A stretch of 35,922 nt of DNA from an uncultured archaeon (GCA_902385635.1 CABMGN010000006.1:1-35922); one strand, 5' to 3'. Shown: positions 8,108-16,775, numbered from the stretch's first letter. The notes: a model not told the origin generated them from the sequence alone. Made by a program: numbers and translations.

Positions 8108-8721
8108 ACGTCTTCTCTCCACAACAAACCTTTTCCTTTTTGTCGAGTAAATGGATCAATCCAACTGCAACTTCCAGAAACACTATTAACAAGATATAAT
8201 CTAGAATTAGAACTTCTTATTTTATCCATATCTTTTATTTTTTGTTTGCCCTCTTTTGTTAACCTAACAAGTAAAGCCCTACAAACCCCTGCATGAGAAA
8301 CGATTAAGACTTTTTTATGCTTTTTAGGTAAAAGACTTTTCAAAAATAAATCAACTCTTGCTAGAACATCATTATAACTCTCTCCTTTTGGAAACTTAAA
8401 ATTTAAATCTTCTCTTCTTCTAAACAAATCTTCTTTTGCCTCTCCTTCTTCTGATTTTCCGTCGAGATCTCCAAAGTCAAACTCTCTTAAAAGATCATCA
8501 CTAACAACATTCAGTCCAAACTTTTCAGCAACAGGCTTAGCTGTTTCCATCGCCCTATCCAGGGGAGAAGAAATAACTAAATCCAAATCTCTAAAAAAAG
8601 ATTTCAAAACCTGTGCGTGCTTCTTTCCTTCTTCGGTTAGCTGCGCAGTATTTGAATTTCCACTCAAATGCTTTTTCTTATTCTCAGTTGTCTCTCCATG
8701 CCTTGCAATAATAATTTCCAT
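8104..8721 (-). CDS. Histidine phosphatase family protein (phosphoglycerate-mutase-like)
   Basis: The RHGE motif (R7-H8-G9-E10) supplies the phosphorylated histidine. R56 (SSPLDRA), E80 and H143 (VSHAGVCRALL) complete the usual active site. The protein is 205 residues, normal for the small branch of the family. Substrate cannot be told from the sequence; relatives are cofactor-dependent phosphoglycerate mutases, alpha-ribazole phosphatases and broad phosphatases. A TATA box (TTTTTTAAA, 8742-8750) sits 26 nt before the start, immediately next to the stop codon of the ATPase gene upstream on the same strand. Confidence 0.9.
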   Translation of the reverse strand: MEIIIARHGETTENKKKHLSGNSNTAQLTEEGKKHAQVLKSFFRDLDLVISSPLDRAMETAKPVAEKFGLNVVSDDLLREFDFGDLDGKSEEGEAKEDLFRRREDLNFKFPKGESYNDVLARVDLFLKSLLPKKHKKVLIVSHAGVCRALLVRLTKEGKQKIKDMDKIRSSNSRLYLVNSVSGSCSWIDPFTRQKGKGLLWREDV

Positions 8722-8751
8722 TAAGAAACAAAGAATTAATATTTTTTAAAG

Positions 8752-10479
8752 TTACTTAGCTTCTTCGGGAGAATCTACATCTAAAGCACCAGAATAAAAT
8801 GCTCCAACCAAGTCAGGTAATAAATCTCTAGAGGTGTTAGTAAAATTAGTTAATAATCTCTTTACAGAAGAAGGGGTTAATCCGATTACTTTTCCTACAT
8901 CTCTAAGGGGCATTTCAGAATAATGAACTAGAGTATAGGCTAAGGCTCCCCGAAGAAGAACAGAATCTGGAGAACGGTCTCCGCTAAGAATTAGTTCAGC
9001 ATCACGTCCGTGATTAAAACACTCTTGTTTAAAAAATTTAACAATATCTTCTGGGCGGGCCTTACCCCATTCAAATAACTGCTGTTGATAGGGTATAGTA
9101 AAAGGTGTTTCAGAAGAAAGACTGTAACGTGAAGACATAGACTCCAATACCTCTGGGCTCAGAACCTTTTCTGTAGTAGGAACGCTATTCATCATTAGTG
9201 CAATTCTGGATTCTATAGTAGAAGCATAATTCATTATTTCCGCAAGTTTGGATTCTATATATCTAACAGAAACATCTGCGGGAATTCCAAGGCTAATTCC
9301 TTCTGCGACTCTCTGGCCATCTTTTAAGGTTAAACCCTTAAACAAATTCTTAGAAAGCAATGCTAAGATTAGTGAATCTCTATCTCCCTCAAGTTGGGGC
9401 ATATTAACATAAACAAATTCACATCCTTGAATTCTACTAGCAAGATGGGGATTTCCCGCAGAGGCTATTCTTCCAATAAAGTCCTGAACGTGGGCTTCTG
9501 CTTCTGCCTCAGGAATTGTCTTAAATCCGTAAGTGTAAGAACAAACAAAACCCCTCTTCCTTCCGGCCTGGGTAAAGAAATCCCATAGTCTATAAGCTTC
9601 ATCTGCACAACCCACCCTTAACCCCTTTGGGCCAAATAGATTCTCTAAAGAATCCAAGCAACCCGCTCTCGCCTTATACATATAGCCTAAATCTGGACGT
9701 TTATCTGTGTTAAATGTTTTTCTTAATTCCTCTGAATGCGCATTCATATTGAGATAACCCGAAAGGATACCTTTCTCGAATAAGTAATGCATAAACTTAG
9801 AGATAAGAGCAGATTTACCAGAACCGTTTGGGCCAACTAAACAAATAGGACGAACCTTATCCGGAGAGTCTAAATTATTTGCAAGAGCTTCCAAACGAGA
9901 AGCAGCTTGTCGAATTCCATCATGAACTATAACCTCTTTATGGCTCCCCAATCTATACGGAACTTTAGATTTACCAAAAGCCTCACTAAGTTGAGAAGAT
10001 TGATTAGGTTGTGGTGGAGGAGACGAGGATGGAGCAATAGTTCTCTCCATTGGTTTGTACCCCGGAACATTCTCAAGTTCAACCGTAACAAAATGAATAC
10101 TGGGCTTTGAACAATCTTCTCTTTCTGGTAAAAGCCCCAACATTAATTCATAGGTTTCATGCTCAGCAAGATTATCTTTTTGAGCAGAGTTTACGGTAAG
10201 AACAAGGTCATGCGTTTCTGAATCAATAAAGACTTGACCCTTATCTGAAAGCCAATGACGTTTGAAACCTGCCGCTCTTTGGAAGGAAGTATAAAAGGAT
10301 TCAACAGCCTTCAGATCATTAACTGGAGAATGACCACTTAAAATAGTCTCTAAGATTTGATTTAGCGGCACCGGATCACGGTTAAGCTTCGCTCTTCGAT
10401 TTTCAATATGATTTCCATATAAATCTCTCCCCCCAAGTAAACTACCCTGTCTATCATCAGTACCTCTACGTAAGACCAT
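8752..10479 (-). CDS. P-loop ATPase with DnaA-like domain order, 575 aa
   Basis: Residues 211-223 hold a Walker A motif (VGPNGSGKS, K222). A plausible Walker B is VGCADE (289-294). LASRI (346-350) resembles DnaA box VII, which carries the arginine finger, and the following helices resemble the AAA+ lid. Near the C-terminus (about 513-546) is a helix-turn-helix with MPLRDVGKVIGLTPSSVKRL, like DnaA domain IV. A Pro/Ser/Gln-rich linker (151-165) separates an N-terminal domain (about 30-135) that could match DnaA domain I. The order domain I, linker, AAA+, HTH is as in bacterial DnaA. Identity is weak, and the DnaA assignment is my inference. Lysine is only about 5 percent. A TATA box 26 nt upstream supports the start. 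Alternatives are another AAA+ ATPase with an HTH. Confidence 0.72.
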   Translation of the reverse strand: MVLRRGTDDRQGSLLGGRDLYGNHIENRRAKLNRDPVPLNQILETILSGHSPVNDLKAVESFYTSFQRAAGFKRHWLSDKGQVFIDSETHDLVLTVNSAQKDNLAEHETYELMLGLLPEREDCSKPSIHFVTVELENVPGYKPMERTIAPSSSPPPQPNQSSQLSEAFGKSKVPYRLGSHKEVIVHDGIRQAASRLEALANNLDSPDKVRPICLVGPNGSGKSALISKFMHYLFEKGILSGYLNMNAHSEELRKTFNTDKRPDLGYMYKARAGCLDSLENLFGPKGLRVGCADEAYRLWDFFTQAGRKRGFVCSYTYGFKTIPEAEAEAHVQDFIGRIASAGNPHLASRIQGCEFVYVNMPQLEGDRDSLILALLSKNLFKGLTLKDGQRVAEGISLGIPADVSVRYIESKLAEIMNYASTIESRIALMMNSVPTTEKVLSPEVLESMSSRYSLSSETPFTIPYQQQLFEWGKARPEDIVKFFKQECFNHGRDAELILSGDRSPDSVLLRGALAYTLVHYSEMPLRDVGKVIGLTPSSVKRLLTNFTNTSRDLLPDLVGAFYSGALDVDSPEEAK

Positions 10480-10500
10480 AAATCCCTCACAAAAATCTTG

Positions 10501-10508
10501 CTTAAAAG
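10501..10508 (-). promoter_or_regulatory. TATA box of the DnaA-like ATPase gene
   Basis: CTTTTAAG on the minus strand is centred 26 nt before the ATG at 10479. It lies in a 98-base divergent gap shared with the GTPase gene, whose TATA box is separate (10549-10556). Confidence 0.55.
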
Positions 10509-10548
10509 CATTGTTGTAATTGAGAAAAGGCTACAAAAACCCCTAACC

Positions 10549-10556
10549 TATATAAA
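10549..10556 (+). promoter_or_regulatory. TATA box of the permuted GTPase gene
   Basis: TATATAAA is centred 26 nt before the ATG at 10578. No Shine-Dalgarno site is seen. The mRNA should be leaderless. Confidence 0.65.
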
Positions 10557-10577
10557 ACAGCCAATCCTAAAACAAGT

Positions 10578-11444
10578 ATGAAACCAAGGTACAGTTTTTC
10601 TTCTCACCGAACAAGAAGAACAGAAAACATAAAAAAACAACGCCCAAAATACCCTGAACTAGCAAAAGCAGTAATTGAGGATTCAGATATAGTTCTAGAG
10701 ATACTTGATGCAAGATTCCTAGAGGAAACCCGGAATAAAGAGCTAGAAGAAGAAATTCTAAAGAAAGGAAAAAAAGTAATTTTTATTCTAAACAAAGCAG
10801 ATTTAGTAGATCCTAAAAAAATACCAAAAGAGCAACTAAAAGAACTTCTTCCGTATGTTTTTATCTCATGTAAGGAAAGAGAAGGAGTAAGAGAGTTAAG
10901 AAAAAAACTTCAAATAGAATCAAAGAGAATAGTGAGAAAACCACTAACAGCCGAACAAATAAAACAAGGATTTGATAACAGGATAAAAGTTGGAATAATT
11001 GGTTACCCTAACACAGGTAAAAGTTCTCTAATTAATGTTCTCGTAGGTAAAAATGCTGCAGGTGTAGGAAGCGATGCAGGCTTCACACGCGGAATGCAAA
11101 AAGTTAAACTAACAAGCGATATTGTTTTAATTGATTCTCCAGGGGTTATACCAAAAGATCAGTACTCTCAGATAAAAACAGACAAGATAACAAAAAATAC
11201 AAAAGTCGGAGGAAGAAGTTACTCTCAAGTACGAAACCCGGAAGATGTTGTGCACCTCATCATGACAGATCATCCCGGAATTCTAGAAGAGCATTACAAA
11301 TTAGACACAAAAGGAGATGTTGATGAATTGTTAGACAGGCTCGGAAGAAAAAAAGGGATTCTGAAACGTGGTGGAGAGCCAAACACAGATTTAGTGGCAA
11401 GAAATGTTCTCAAAGAGTGGCAAACAGGAAAGATTAGAAAATAA
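10578..11444 (+). CDS. Circularly permuted GTPase (RbgA/YlqF/Nog2-like), ribosome assembly
   Basis: The G motifs are in permuted order. G4 comes first (NKAD, residues 72-75), then G1 (GYPNTGKS, 142-149), the G2 threonine at about 170, and G3 (DSPG, 186-189). This is typical of the RbgA/YlqF/Nog2/Lsg1 family, which act in large ribosomal subunit maturation. The 288-residue length is normal. The basic N-terminus may bind RNA. The short C-terminal helical domain (PEDVVHLIMTDHPG onwards) fits the family. Neighbours are unrelated, and it has its own TATA box. Function as an assembly GTPase is inferred from the family. Confidence 0.92.
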   Translation: MKPRYSFSSHRTRRTENIKKQRPKYPELAKAVIEDSDIVLEILDARFLEETRNKELEEEILKKGKKVIFILNKADLVDPKKIPKEQLKELLPYVFISCKEREGVRELRKKLQIESKRIVRKPLTAEQIKQGFDNRIKVGIIGYPNTGKSSLINVLVGKNAAGVGSDAGFTRGMQKVKLTSDIVLIDSPGVIPKDQYSQIKTDKITKNTKVGGRSYSQVRNPEDVVHLIMTDHPGILEEHYKLDTKGDVDELLDRLGRKKGILKRGGEPNTDLVARNVLKEWQTGKIRK

Positions 11445-11498
11445 AAAATTGTACAAATTTGTAATTAAGTTTAAAAACAAATTAGTATTATATTTTAA

Positions 11499-11903
11499 AT
11501 GAAAGAAAAGAGTGAAGATAGAATTCCCAACGAAGTAACTACTTATCCATACATTGACTATATTCATACACTAATTGCCAAAGGGGGGGATCCAAAATTG
11601 TTTCTAGATCTTATGTTAGAAGGAAGAAGTAGAAAAGAAGCCCCATTCGAGATTACCCCCTATGACAATGGAGCAGTAAGAATTTATCTAGCAACAACTA
11701 AGCCGCTTACAGTAGACATATATCGAGGTAGAGCAAGTGACCCAACTTGCAGAACTTTTGCCAAAAGTTATGGGGGAGTCTGGACAAGATTGCTTCAATC
11801 AGGATTTGAGCCAAAAGATATTTCGATAGTTAGAGATCCAAAATTAATAGAAGATCTTAGTAGAACCGGAAAACCTTCTCTAAGGGATAGGTTAGTTTTT
11901 TAA
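11499..11903 (+). CDS. Unknown protein, 134 aa
   Basis: I do not recognise this protein. It has a helix-rich start, a central beta-rich part (AVRIYLATTKPLTVDIYRGR) and a C-terminal stretch that ends SLRDRLVF. No signal or membrane segment is seen. Lysine is about 7 percent, lower than its neighbours. A TATA box (TTTAAAAA, 11470-11477) is 26 nt before the ATG. It is convergent with elp3, overlapping it by 12 bases at the stop codons. A run of seven G (11583-11589) lies inside the gene. Confidence 0.7.
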   Translation: MKEKSEDRIPNEVTTYPYIDYIHTLIAKGGDPKLFLDLMLEGRSRKEAPFEITPYDNGAVRIYLATTKPLTVDIYRGRASDPTCRTFAKSYGGVWTRLLQSGFEPKDISIVRDPKLIEDLSRTGKPSLRDRLVF

Positions 11904-13256
11904 CTTCTTAATCATATAAGTTGCATCTAGCTTGTAACCTAGATTTTTATAATATTCCCTAACACCAATACCCGAGATAACAGATATTTTCTGACACTTT
12001 TCTTTCTCAGCAATCTTTTCAGCTTCGGAAAGCAACCATTTTCCTAATCCTTGATGTTGAGTAGCAATTTTTGATTTCTTTCCAAGATTGATAGCCTGTC
12101 CGTAAACATGCAACTCTCGAACAATAGCTTTTCCCTTACTTATTCTCAGCCTCAAAAGTCCGAATAAAACATCTTCTTTATTTACAATCTCCAAAAAGTA
12201 TTCTTTTCCAGAAGAAGCAGGATACTTTGTTACCTTAAATTTCAAAGCTAAACTTAGATCTTTTTTATTAAACCCAACTTCCCTGTACCTTATCTCTTTA
12301 ATATTAGATTTCTTTTTTCTTAGTTCAGCTTCAATATCTTTCCGCAGATCAATCCTAATAACCCCCGCAGTTATATAATCTGGAGGAATTTCTCTCATAA
12401 CCCTCATAACTCTACAATACCTAGGAACAAGCTTCATCATCTGCAAAATTAATTTTTCTAATTGCTCTTTTGTATAAGGATTATATTTTCCCTTGAGGTA
12501 CCACTTTTCTAGTTCAGAGCCAGGCATTACAGTACAGGGATAAATCTTAATTTGGTCTGGTTTAAATCTTTCATCAGAGAAGATCTTTTTGAACATCTGT
12601 AAATCTTTTTGGGGGTTACTTCCTGGAAGCCCAGGCATTATATGATAGCCTATCTTGAAACCAGCGTTTCTAAGTCTTTTTGTTGCGTCAACAACATCCT
12701 TAATAGTATGCCCCCTCTTGACTGACTTGTAAATTTGATCATCAATTGCTTGAACACCAAGTTCAACTCTTGTTGCCCCAAATTCCCGCATTCGACCAAT
12801 ATCTTCATCAGAACAAACATCAGGTCTTGTTTCGATACATAAAGCAATACATCTATGCCTTGCTTTCTCGTTTAACTTCTGGGAAGCATTCAAGTCTTTC
12901 GAAATTTTTCCATTAAGAGCATCGTAAATACCTTTAATGAATTTATACTGGAAATTCTTAGCATACTGCAAAAAAGTTCCACCCATAAGGATTATCTCGA
13001 CTTTCTCTGTAGGATGGTTCATAGCCTCAAATGCTTTCAATCTTGCTTGTGTTTGTTTAAAAGAATCATAGTTCAACTCTCTTGCTCTTAGAACAACCGG
13101 GCTTTTTGGAGTATAAGACTGAGGAACATTTAAAGAAGGACAGAAAACACAAGCGCCGTGGTCGCACGGGCGAGGAGGAAGCATAACTGCAACAGGAGTA
13201 ATCCCCGATAGTGTTTTAGTTGGCTTTCTTACTTCATTCAAAAGAGGTTTTCTCAT
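11892..13256 (-). CDS. elp3: Elp3-like radical SAM / acetyltransferase (tRNA wobble uridine modification)
   Basis: The archaeal radical-SAM Cys motif C31-x4-C36-x2-C39 (CDHGACVFC) is intact, so a 4Fe-4S cluster and SAM binding are expected. The C-terminal third is a GNAT acetyltransferase domain with an acetyl-CoA loop (HQGLGKWLL). Together these make the 5-carboxymethyl group on U34 of tRNAs, using acetyl-CoA. At 454 residues it is shorter than usual archaeal Elp3 (about 530-550). The missing part is at the N-terminus, where most family members have a tRNA-binding extension. A TATA-like box about 25 nt upstream (near 13280) supports the short start. The Trm9-like methyltransferase gene lies 2.4 kb away. 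Confidence 0.9.
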   Translation of the reverse strand: MRKPLLNEVRKPTKTLSGITPVAVMLPPRPCDHGACVFCPSLNVPQSYTPKSPVVLRARELNYDSFKQTQARLKAFEAMNHPTEKVEIILMGGTFLQYAKNFQYKFIKGIYDALNGKISKDLNASQKLNEKARHRCIALCIETRPDVCSDEDIGRMREFGATRVELGVQAIDDQIYKSVKRGHTIKDVVDATKRLRNAGFKIGYHIMPGLPGSNPQKDLQMFKKIFSDERFKPDQIKIYPCTVMPGSELEKWYLKGKYNPYTKEQLEKLILQMMKLVPRYCRVMRVMREIPPDYITAGVIRIDLRKDIEAELRKKKSNIKEIRYREVGFNKKDLSLALKFKVTKYPASSGKEYFLEIVNKEDVLFGLLRLRISKGKAIVRELHVYGQAINLGKKSKIATQHQGLGKWLLSEAEKIAEKEKCQKISVISGIGVREYYKNLGYKLDATYMIKKLKN

Positions 13257-13286
13257 AAAAGAGACAGAATAAATTCCTATAAAAAA

Positions 13287-13523
13287 CTACCTTCTCTTCC
13301 GGTCTTTTCTCTTTTCAACAAAATAATAGATTATTGCTCCAAGAATTCCTGTCAGCACAATAACAATAACCCAGACAATTTTATCATTACTATCCTTATA
13401 TCTTCTCTTAATAGAATCAACAAGCATCCAGATCCAAAAAATAATACAGAAGACTATTAAGCCAATTATGATTAATACCAAAATAATAATTGCCAGAATT
13501 CCAAGCCAAGATAATTCCATCAT
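13287..13523 (-). CDS. PLDc_N domain membrane protein, 78 aa
   Basis: Two hydrophobic segments (about residues 7-35 and 47-68) flank a conserved loop DSIKRRYKDSNDK. The second part, WVIVIVLTGILGAIIYYF, matches the phospholipase D N-terminal (PLDc_N) two-helix domain, here on its own without the phosphodiesterase. The C-terminus is strongly basic. Two consecutive Met codons open the ORF; I take the first because a TTTATAAA box centred near 13548 is 25 nt away. The gene lies 30 bases upstream of elp3 on the same strand, but elp3 appears to have its own TATA box. Role unknown. Confidence 0.85.
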   Translation of the reverse strand: MMELSWLGILAIIILVLIIIGLIVFCIIFWIWMLVDSIKRRYKDSNDKIVWVIVIVLTGILGAIIYYFVEKRKDRKRR

Positions 13524-13665
13524 GAAAAACTAAATAAAAAATAATTTATAAATCTTCCCTTCGATAAAATCAAACTTTTTAAAAACATTTCTACAGATAA
13601 ATTTCTGAAATTACTCTCAAAAAATTACTAGGAAGCTTTTAAAAGGAATTTTTTGTAGTTTTCCA

Positions 13666-14277
13666 ATGAAAGGACACTTACATTTAATAAAAAGATTAGA
13701 TTCAAAGATAGAATTAGTTCAGGACGAAAAATTGAAGGGGAAAATGAAGACCCTTCTACTAGATCTTAACGCTTCAATATCTCAAATCTACCTTCAGGCA
13801 ATTACTGATTCAAAAACTGGAGTTTATAACAATTTTTTCTTTGAAACACTTCTAACACTAGAGATTGAAAAATCCAAAAGAGGAGCTAACAAATTCAGCT
13901 TATTAATAATTGATTTAGATTTTTTTAAAAAAGTTAATGATACCTACGGACATATAAAAGGAGATGAAATTCTAAAAAGACTTGCAACAATTCTTGTAAA
14001 AAATACGCGTAAATTTGATGTTGTTTCAAGATTTGGGGGAGAAGAATTTATGGTACTCTTCCCAGGAGCAGACGTAGAAACAGCAAAAAAATTAACAAAA
14101 AGACTAAAAAAAGAAGTGAAAGAAGATTTCTTTTTAAAACAATACAGCATAACCTTCAGTGGAGGCTTAACTCTTTTCAAAGAAGATGATACCCCGGAGA
14201 AGATAAAATTAAGGGTAGATGAAGGCCTCTATAAAGCAAAAAATGGCGGAAGAGATCAGTTCATAATTATTGAATAG
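13666..14277 (+). CDS. GGDEF-domain protein (candidate diguanylate cyclase)
   Basis: A short N-terminal helix region (residues 1-45) precedes a full GGDEF domain. The metal-binding D83 and the conserved DxFFKKVND...GHxxGD pattern are present. The signature motif is GGEEF (124-128), and an inhibitory-site motif R115-x2-D118 lies five residues before it, as in PleD. The catalytic residues needed to make cyclic di-GMP from two GTP therefore look intact. There is no sensor or membrane segment. Archaeal GGDEF proteins are uncommon, and no EAL, HD-GYP or PilZ protein was seen in the window. A TATA box (CTTTTAAAAG, 13636-13644) is 26 nt before the start. Confidence 0.9.
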   Translation: MKGHLHLIKRLDSKIELVQDEKLKGKMKTLLLDLNASISQIYLQAITDSKTGVYNNFFFETLLTLEIEKSKRGANKFSLLIIDLDFFKKVNDTYGHIKGDEILKRLATILVKNTRKFDVVSRFGGEEFMVLFPGADVETAKKLTKRLKKEVKEDFFLKQYSITFSGGLTLFKEDDTPEKIKLRVDEGLYKAKNGGRDQFIIIE

Positions 14278-14298
14278 TATAAAAAATCACAAACATAC

Positions 14299-14305
14299 TT
14301 TTAAA
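14299..14305 (+). promoter_or_regulatory. TATA box deciding the start of the MTAP-APRT gene
   Basis: TTTTAAAC is centred 25 nt before the ATG at 14327. An upstream in-frame ATG at 14270 would lie on the far side of the promoter and overlap the GGDEF gene, so it is not used. Confidence 0.65.
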
Positions 14306-14326
14306 CTATTTTTTTCTAGTAAAAAT

Positions 14327-15598
14327 ATGAAGATTGGAATAATTGGGGGCTCTGGTTTGGACAATCCAGAAATTATAAAAGATTACAAAGAGCTAGATGT
14401 TAATACTCCTTTCGGAAAACCTTCCTCTCCGTTAATTGTTGGGAAAATTGGAGATATTGATGTCGCAATAATCGCCCGTCACGGAAGAAAACACCAAATT
14501 CCTCCAACACAAGTCAACAACAGAGCAAACATCTTTGCACTCAAAGATTACGGATGTAAAAGAATAATCTCTACAACCGCTGTTGGAAGTTTAAAAGAAG
14601 AAATTCAAAGAGGGGATTTTGTTATACTAGATCAATTCATTGACTTCACAAAACAAAGAAAAGAAACCTTTTTCGAAAGTTTTGATTTTGGTCCTTTACA
14701 TTACTCCTTAGCACACCCTTTTTCAGAAGACCTAAGGAAAAAGCTAATTCGCGCTTGTAAAGAACTAGAATTCAAACATCACCAAAAAGGAACAGTTGTA
14801 ACAATTGAAGGTCCAAGATTTTCTACAATAGCAGAAAGTAAAATGTTCAGAATTTTAGGTGCAGAGGTAATAAACATGTCAATTGCACCAGAAGCAATTC
14901 TTGCAGCAGAAGCAGAAGTTGAATACGGAACAATCGCAATGTCAACAGATTATGATTGTTGGAAACAAGAAGAAAAACCTGTAAGCTGGGAAGAGATTTC
15001 AAAAGTATTTAACTCAAACGTAGAAAGGGTAGTACAAGTTTTACTGAAGACAATTCAGTACTTTTCAGAACAGGAGAAAATAAGAGAGATAAAAGAGAAA
15101 ATTAGAACAATTCCAGATTTCCCTAAGCCAGGGGTTATGTTCAGAGATATAACAACCCTAATGAAAGACAAAGAAGGAATGAAAAAGACAATGGAATTCT
15201 TGTATGAAAGATACAAGGACAAAAAGATAGATCTTGTTGCGGGGATAGAATCTCGCGGATTCATTTTCGGAGCAATTCTCGCAGAGAAACTGAATGCGGG
15301 TTTTGTTCCAATAAGAAAAAAAGGAAAACTTCCAGGAGAGACAGAGCAACTTGAGTATATGCTTGAATACGGGACAGATACCGTTGAGATTCACAAAGAT
15401 GCAATCTCTCCGAGACAAAGGGTTCTTTTAGTAGATGACCTCCTAGCAACAGGAGGAACATCTCTTGCAGCTTGCAAACTAATTGAAAAAATTGGGGGAG
15501 AGATAGTAGAAAGTGCCTTTGTTATAGAACTTCCAGCTCTTGGTGGAAGGGAAAAACTATCCCGTTATGGAGTATTCTCTTTGATTTCTTTTGAATAA
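14327..15598 (+). CDS. Fused methylthioadenosine phosphorylase and adenine phosphoribosyltransferase
   Basis: Residues 1-246 are a complete S-methyl-5'-thioadenosine phosphorylase, with GGSG (7-10), the [10 protein letters not shown] and GPRFSTIAE motifs, and DYDCW (208-212). Residues about 250-423 are a complete adenine phosphoribosyltransferase, closely similar to the bacterial enzyme, with [14 protein letters not shown] and the PRPP loop [14 protein letters not shown] (366-379). The first half would split methylthioadenosine into adenine and methylthioribose-1-phosphate; the second would join that adenine to PRPP and give AMP. Domain lengths match stand-alone enzymes and there is no gap, so it is a true fusion. 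A TATA box supports the ATG at 14327. Adk, which acts on AMP, is encoded 12 kb downstream. Confidence 0.95.
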   Translation: MKIGIIGGSGLDNPEIIKDYKELDVNTPFGKPSSPLIVGKIGDIDVAIIARHGRKHQIPPTQVNNRANIFALKDYGCKRIISTTAVGSLKEEIQRGDFVILDQFIDFTKQRKETFFESFDFGPLHYSLAHPFSEDLRKKLIRACKELEFKHHQKGTVVTIEGPRFSTIAESKMFRILGAEVINMSIAPEAILAAEAEVEYGTIAMSTDYDCWKQEEKPVSWEEISKVFNSNVERVVQVLLKTIQYFSEQEKIREIKEKIRTIPDFPKPGVMFRDITTLMKDKEGMKKTMEFLYERYKDKKIDLVAGIESRGFIFGAILAEKLNAGFVPIRKKGKLPGETEQLEYMLEYGTDTVEIHKDAISPRQRVLLVDDLLATGGTSLAACKLIEKIGGEIVESAFVIELPALGGREKLSRYGVFSLISFE

Positions 15599-15632
15599 GA
15601 ACGAATTTAAATTAAGATTTCTTATATAATCT

Positions 15633-16244
15633 ATGCAAGATCAGAAGAAAGTTTGGGATAATATAGCCGAAGAGTGGGATCAGTTTAAGAAAAGACAAGA
15701 TCCTCAAGTAAAAGAATTTGTTGAGAAAGCCAAAGGGAAGTTTATTGACTTGGGATGTGGTTCTGGAAGAAACTTCGCAAAAACAAAAGCAGAAATTTAT
15801 TCAGTAGATTTTTCAGGGAATATGCTCAAATATGCAAAGAGAAATGCAAAAAAATTAAGTATAAAAGCAGAATTCTTCGAGCTAGATATTACCAAACAAC
15901 TACCTTTTGAAGATAATTTTTTTGATTCTGGGATTTCCGTTGCAACACTACATTGTATTAATGGGAAAAAGCATAGAGAGAACATACTTAAAGAGATTTT
16001 TAGGGTTTTAAAACCAAAAGCAAAGTTTATGTTAAAGGTTTGGAATAGAAAATCCAGTAGATTTAAGGGGAAAGAAGAAAAGTTGATCAAATGGAGAGAT
16101 AAAGGAGAACGTTACTACTACATTTATGAAGAAAAAGAATTAGAAGAAGAACTAAAAAAAGCGGGATTTAAAATAGTTTTAATAGTTTCAACGAAAGAAG
16201 AGAATTTTCAGCTTCAGGAAATAAGTGTGATAGTTGAAAAATGA
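15633..16244 (+). CDS. Class I methyltransferase, Trm9/ALKBH8-like
   Basis: The SAM-binding motif I is FIDLGCGSGRN (about residues 36-46). Motif II is the DFSGNML stretch that follows. The ATLHCINGKKHR part and VLKPKAKFMLKVWNR are typical of the Trm9/ALKBH8 methyltransferase group. Trm9 methylates the carboxymethyl group that Elp3 places on tRNA U34, giving mcm5U. Elp3 is 2.4 kb away, which supports that reading. The 203-residue size suits a minimal Trm9 domain. The tRNA target is inferred, since many methyltransferases share this fold. A TATA box (near 15608) is 25 nt upstream. The stop codon abuts that of the convergent 176-residue gene. Confidence 0.85.
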   Translation: MQDQKKVWDNIAEEWDQFKKRQDPQVKEFVEKAKGKFIDLGCGSGRNFAKTKAEIYSVDFSGNMLKYAKRNAKKLSIKAEFFELDITKQLPFEDNFFDSGISVATLHCINGKKHRENILKEIFRVLKPKAKFMLKVWNRKSSRFKGKEEKLIKWRDKGERYYYIYEEKELEEELKKAGFKIVLIVSTKEENFQLQEISVIVEK

Positions 16245-16775
16245 TTATTCTTTCTTTTCCCCTTTTTTTCCTTTGACCATCTTAAGCATGTCAAAAAAAG
16301 AGTGCTTCTCAAATAAAACAATTTTCTTATCGGGTAAGGATATATGCACTTTTAGAATTCCCATTCCAGAGATAAAAACAGTACAAAGAATATAATCTTT
16401 ACCTTCCGCGTTCTGGATTGTAAGAATAATTTTCTGAATTTTATTGCTGAACTTTTCTTCATCCATCTTTTTACGGATTAAGTCTTCAATATCCTCAAAT
16501 TCAAAATTATAATTATCCTTAACCTTTCCGGGGGTCCTCTCAGGATCAAATTGTTCAACAGGCAAAACCTGAACTCCCGACTCCAGATCGAAACTAAACA
16601 TTCTCTTATCTGAAGGTACAAAAAAATCAAGATGAGACTTGTTCTCCGGAGCTTTCATATTCTCTCTATCAATAACAAAAAAACCTCCGCATAAATAGCA
16701 ATCTTTATGCTCTTTCTTAAACTTAGCAAATTCTTCTGATCCAAAAAGTTTCTCAAGATAAAACTGAAGGTTCAT
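16245..16775 (-). CDS. Unknown protein, 176 aa
   Basis: I do not recognise this protein. A single CxxC (CYLC) lies near the N-terminus, followed by a strand-rich middle (DFFVPSDKRMFSFDLES) and a lysine-rich C-terminus (KGKKGEKKE). It has no signal or membrane segment. The start is supported by the shared TATA box at 16797-16804, which is 25.5 nt upstream. The gene is divergent from the cupin-like gene and its stop codon touches the stop of the Trm9-like gene. A lone CxxC could support disulfide or metal binding, but nothing more can be said. Confidence 0.75.
   Translation of the reverse strand: MNLQFYLEKLFGSEEFAKFKKEHKDCYLCGGFFVIDRENMKAPENKSHLDFFVPSDKRMFSFDLESGVQVLPVEQFDPERTPGKVKDNYNFEFEDIEDLIRKKMDEEKFSNKIQKIILTIQNAEGKDYILCTVFISGMGILKVHISLPDKKIVLFEKHSFFDMLKMVKGKKGEKKE

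Noticed and set aside
11583-11589. Run of seven G in the 134-residue unknown gene as a phase-variation site
   Set aside because: Runs of six or seven G or C occur in several genes here; this one has no surface role to make it a contingency locus.
14270-14326. Upstream start for the MTAP-APRT gene
   Set aside because: It adds 19 residues with no MTAP homology, overlaps the GGDEF gene and lies upstream of the TATA box.
15158-15461. Minus-strand frames inside the APRT domain
   Set aside because: They are antisense shadows of a strongly conserved coding region.
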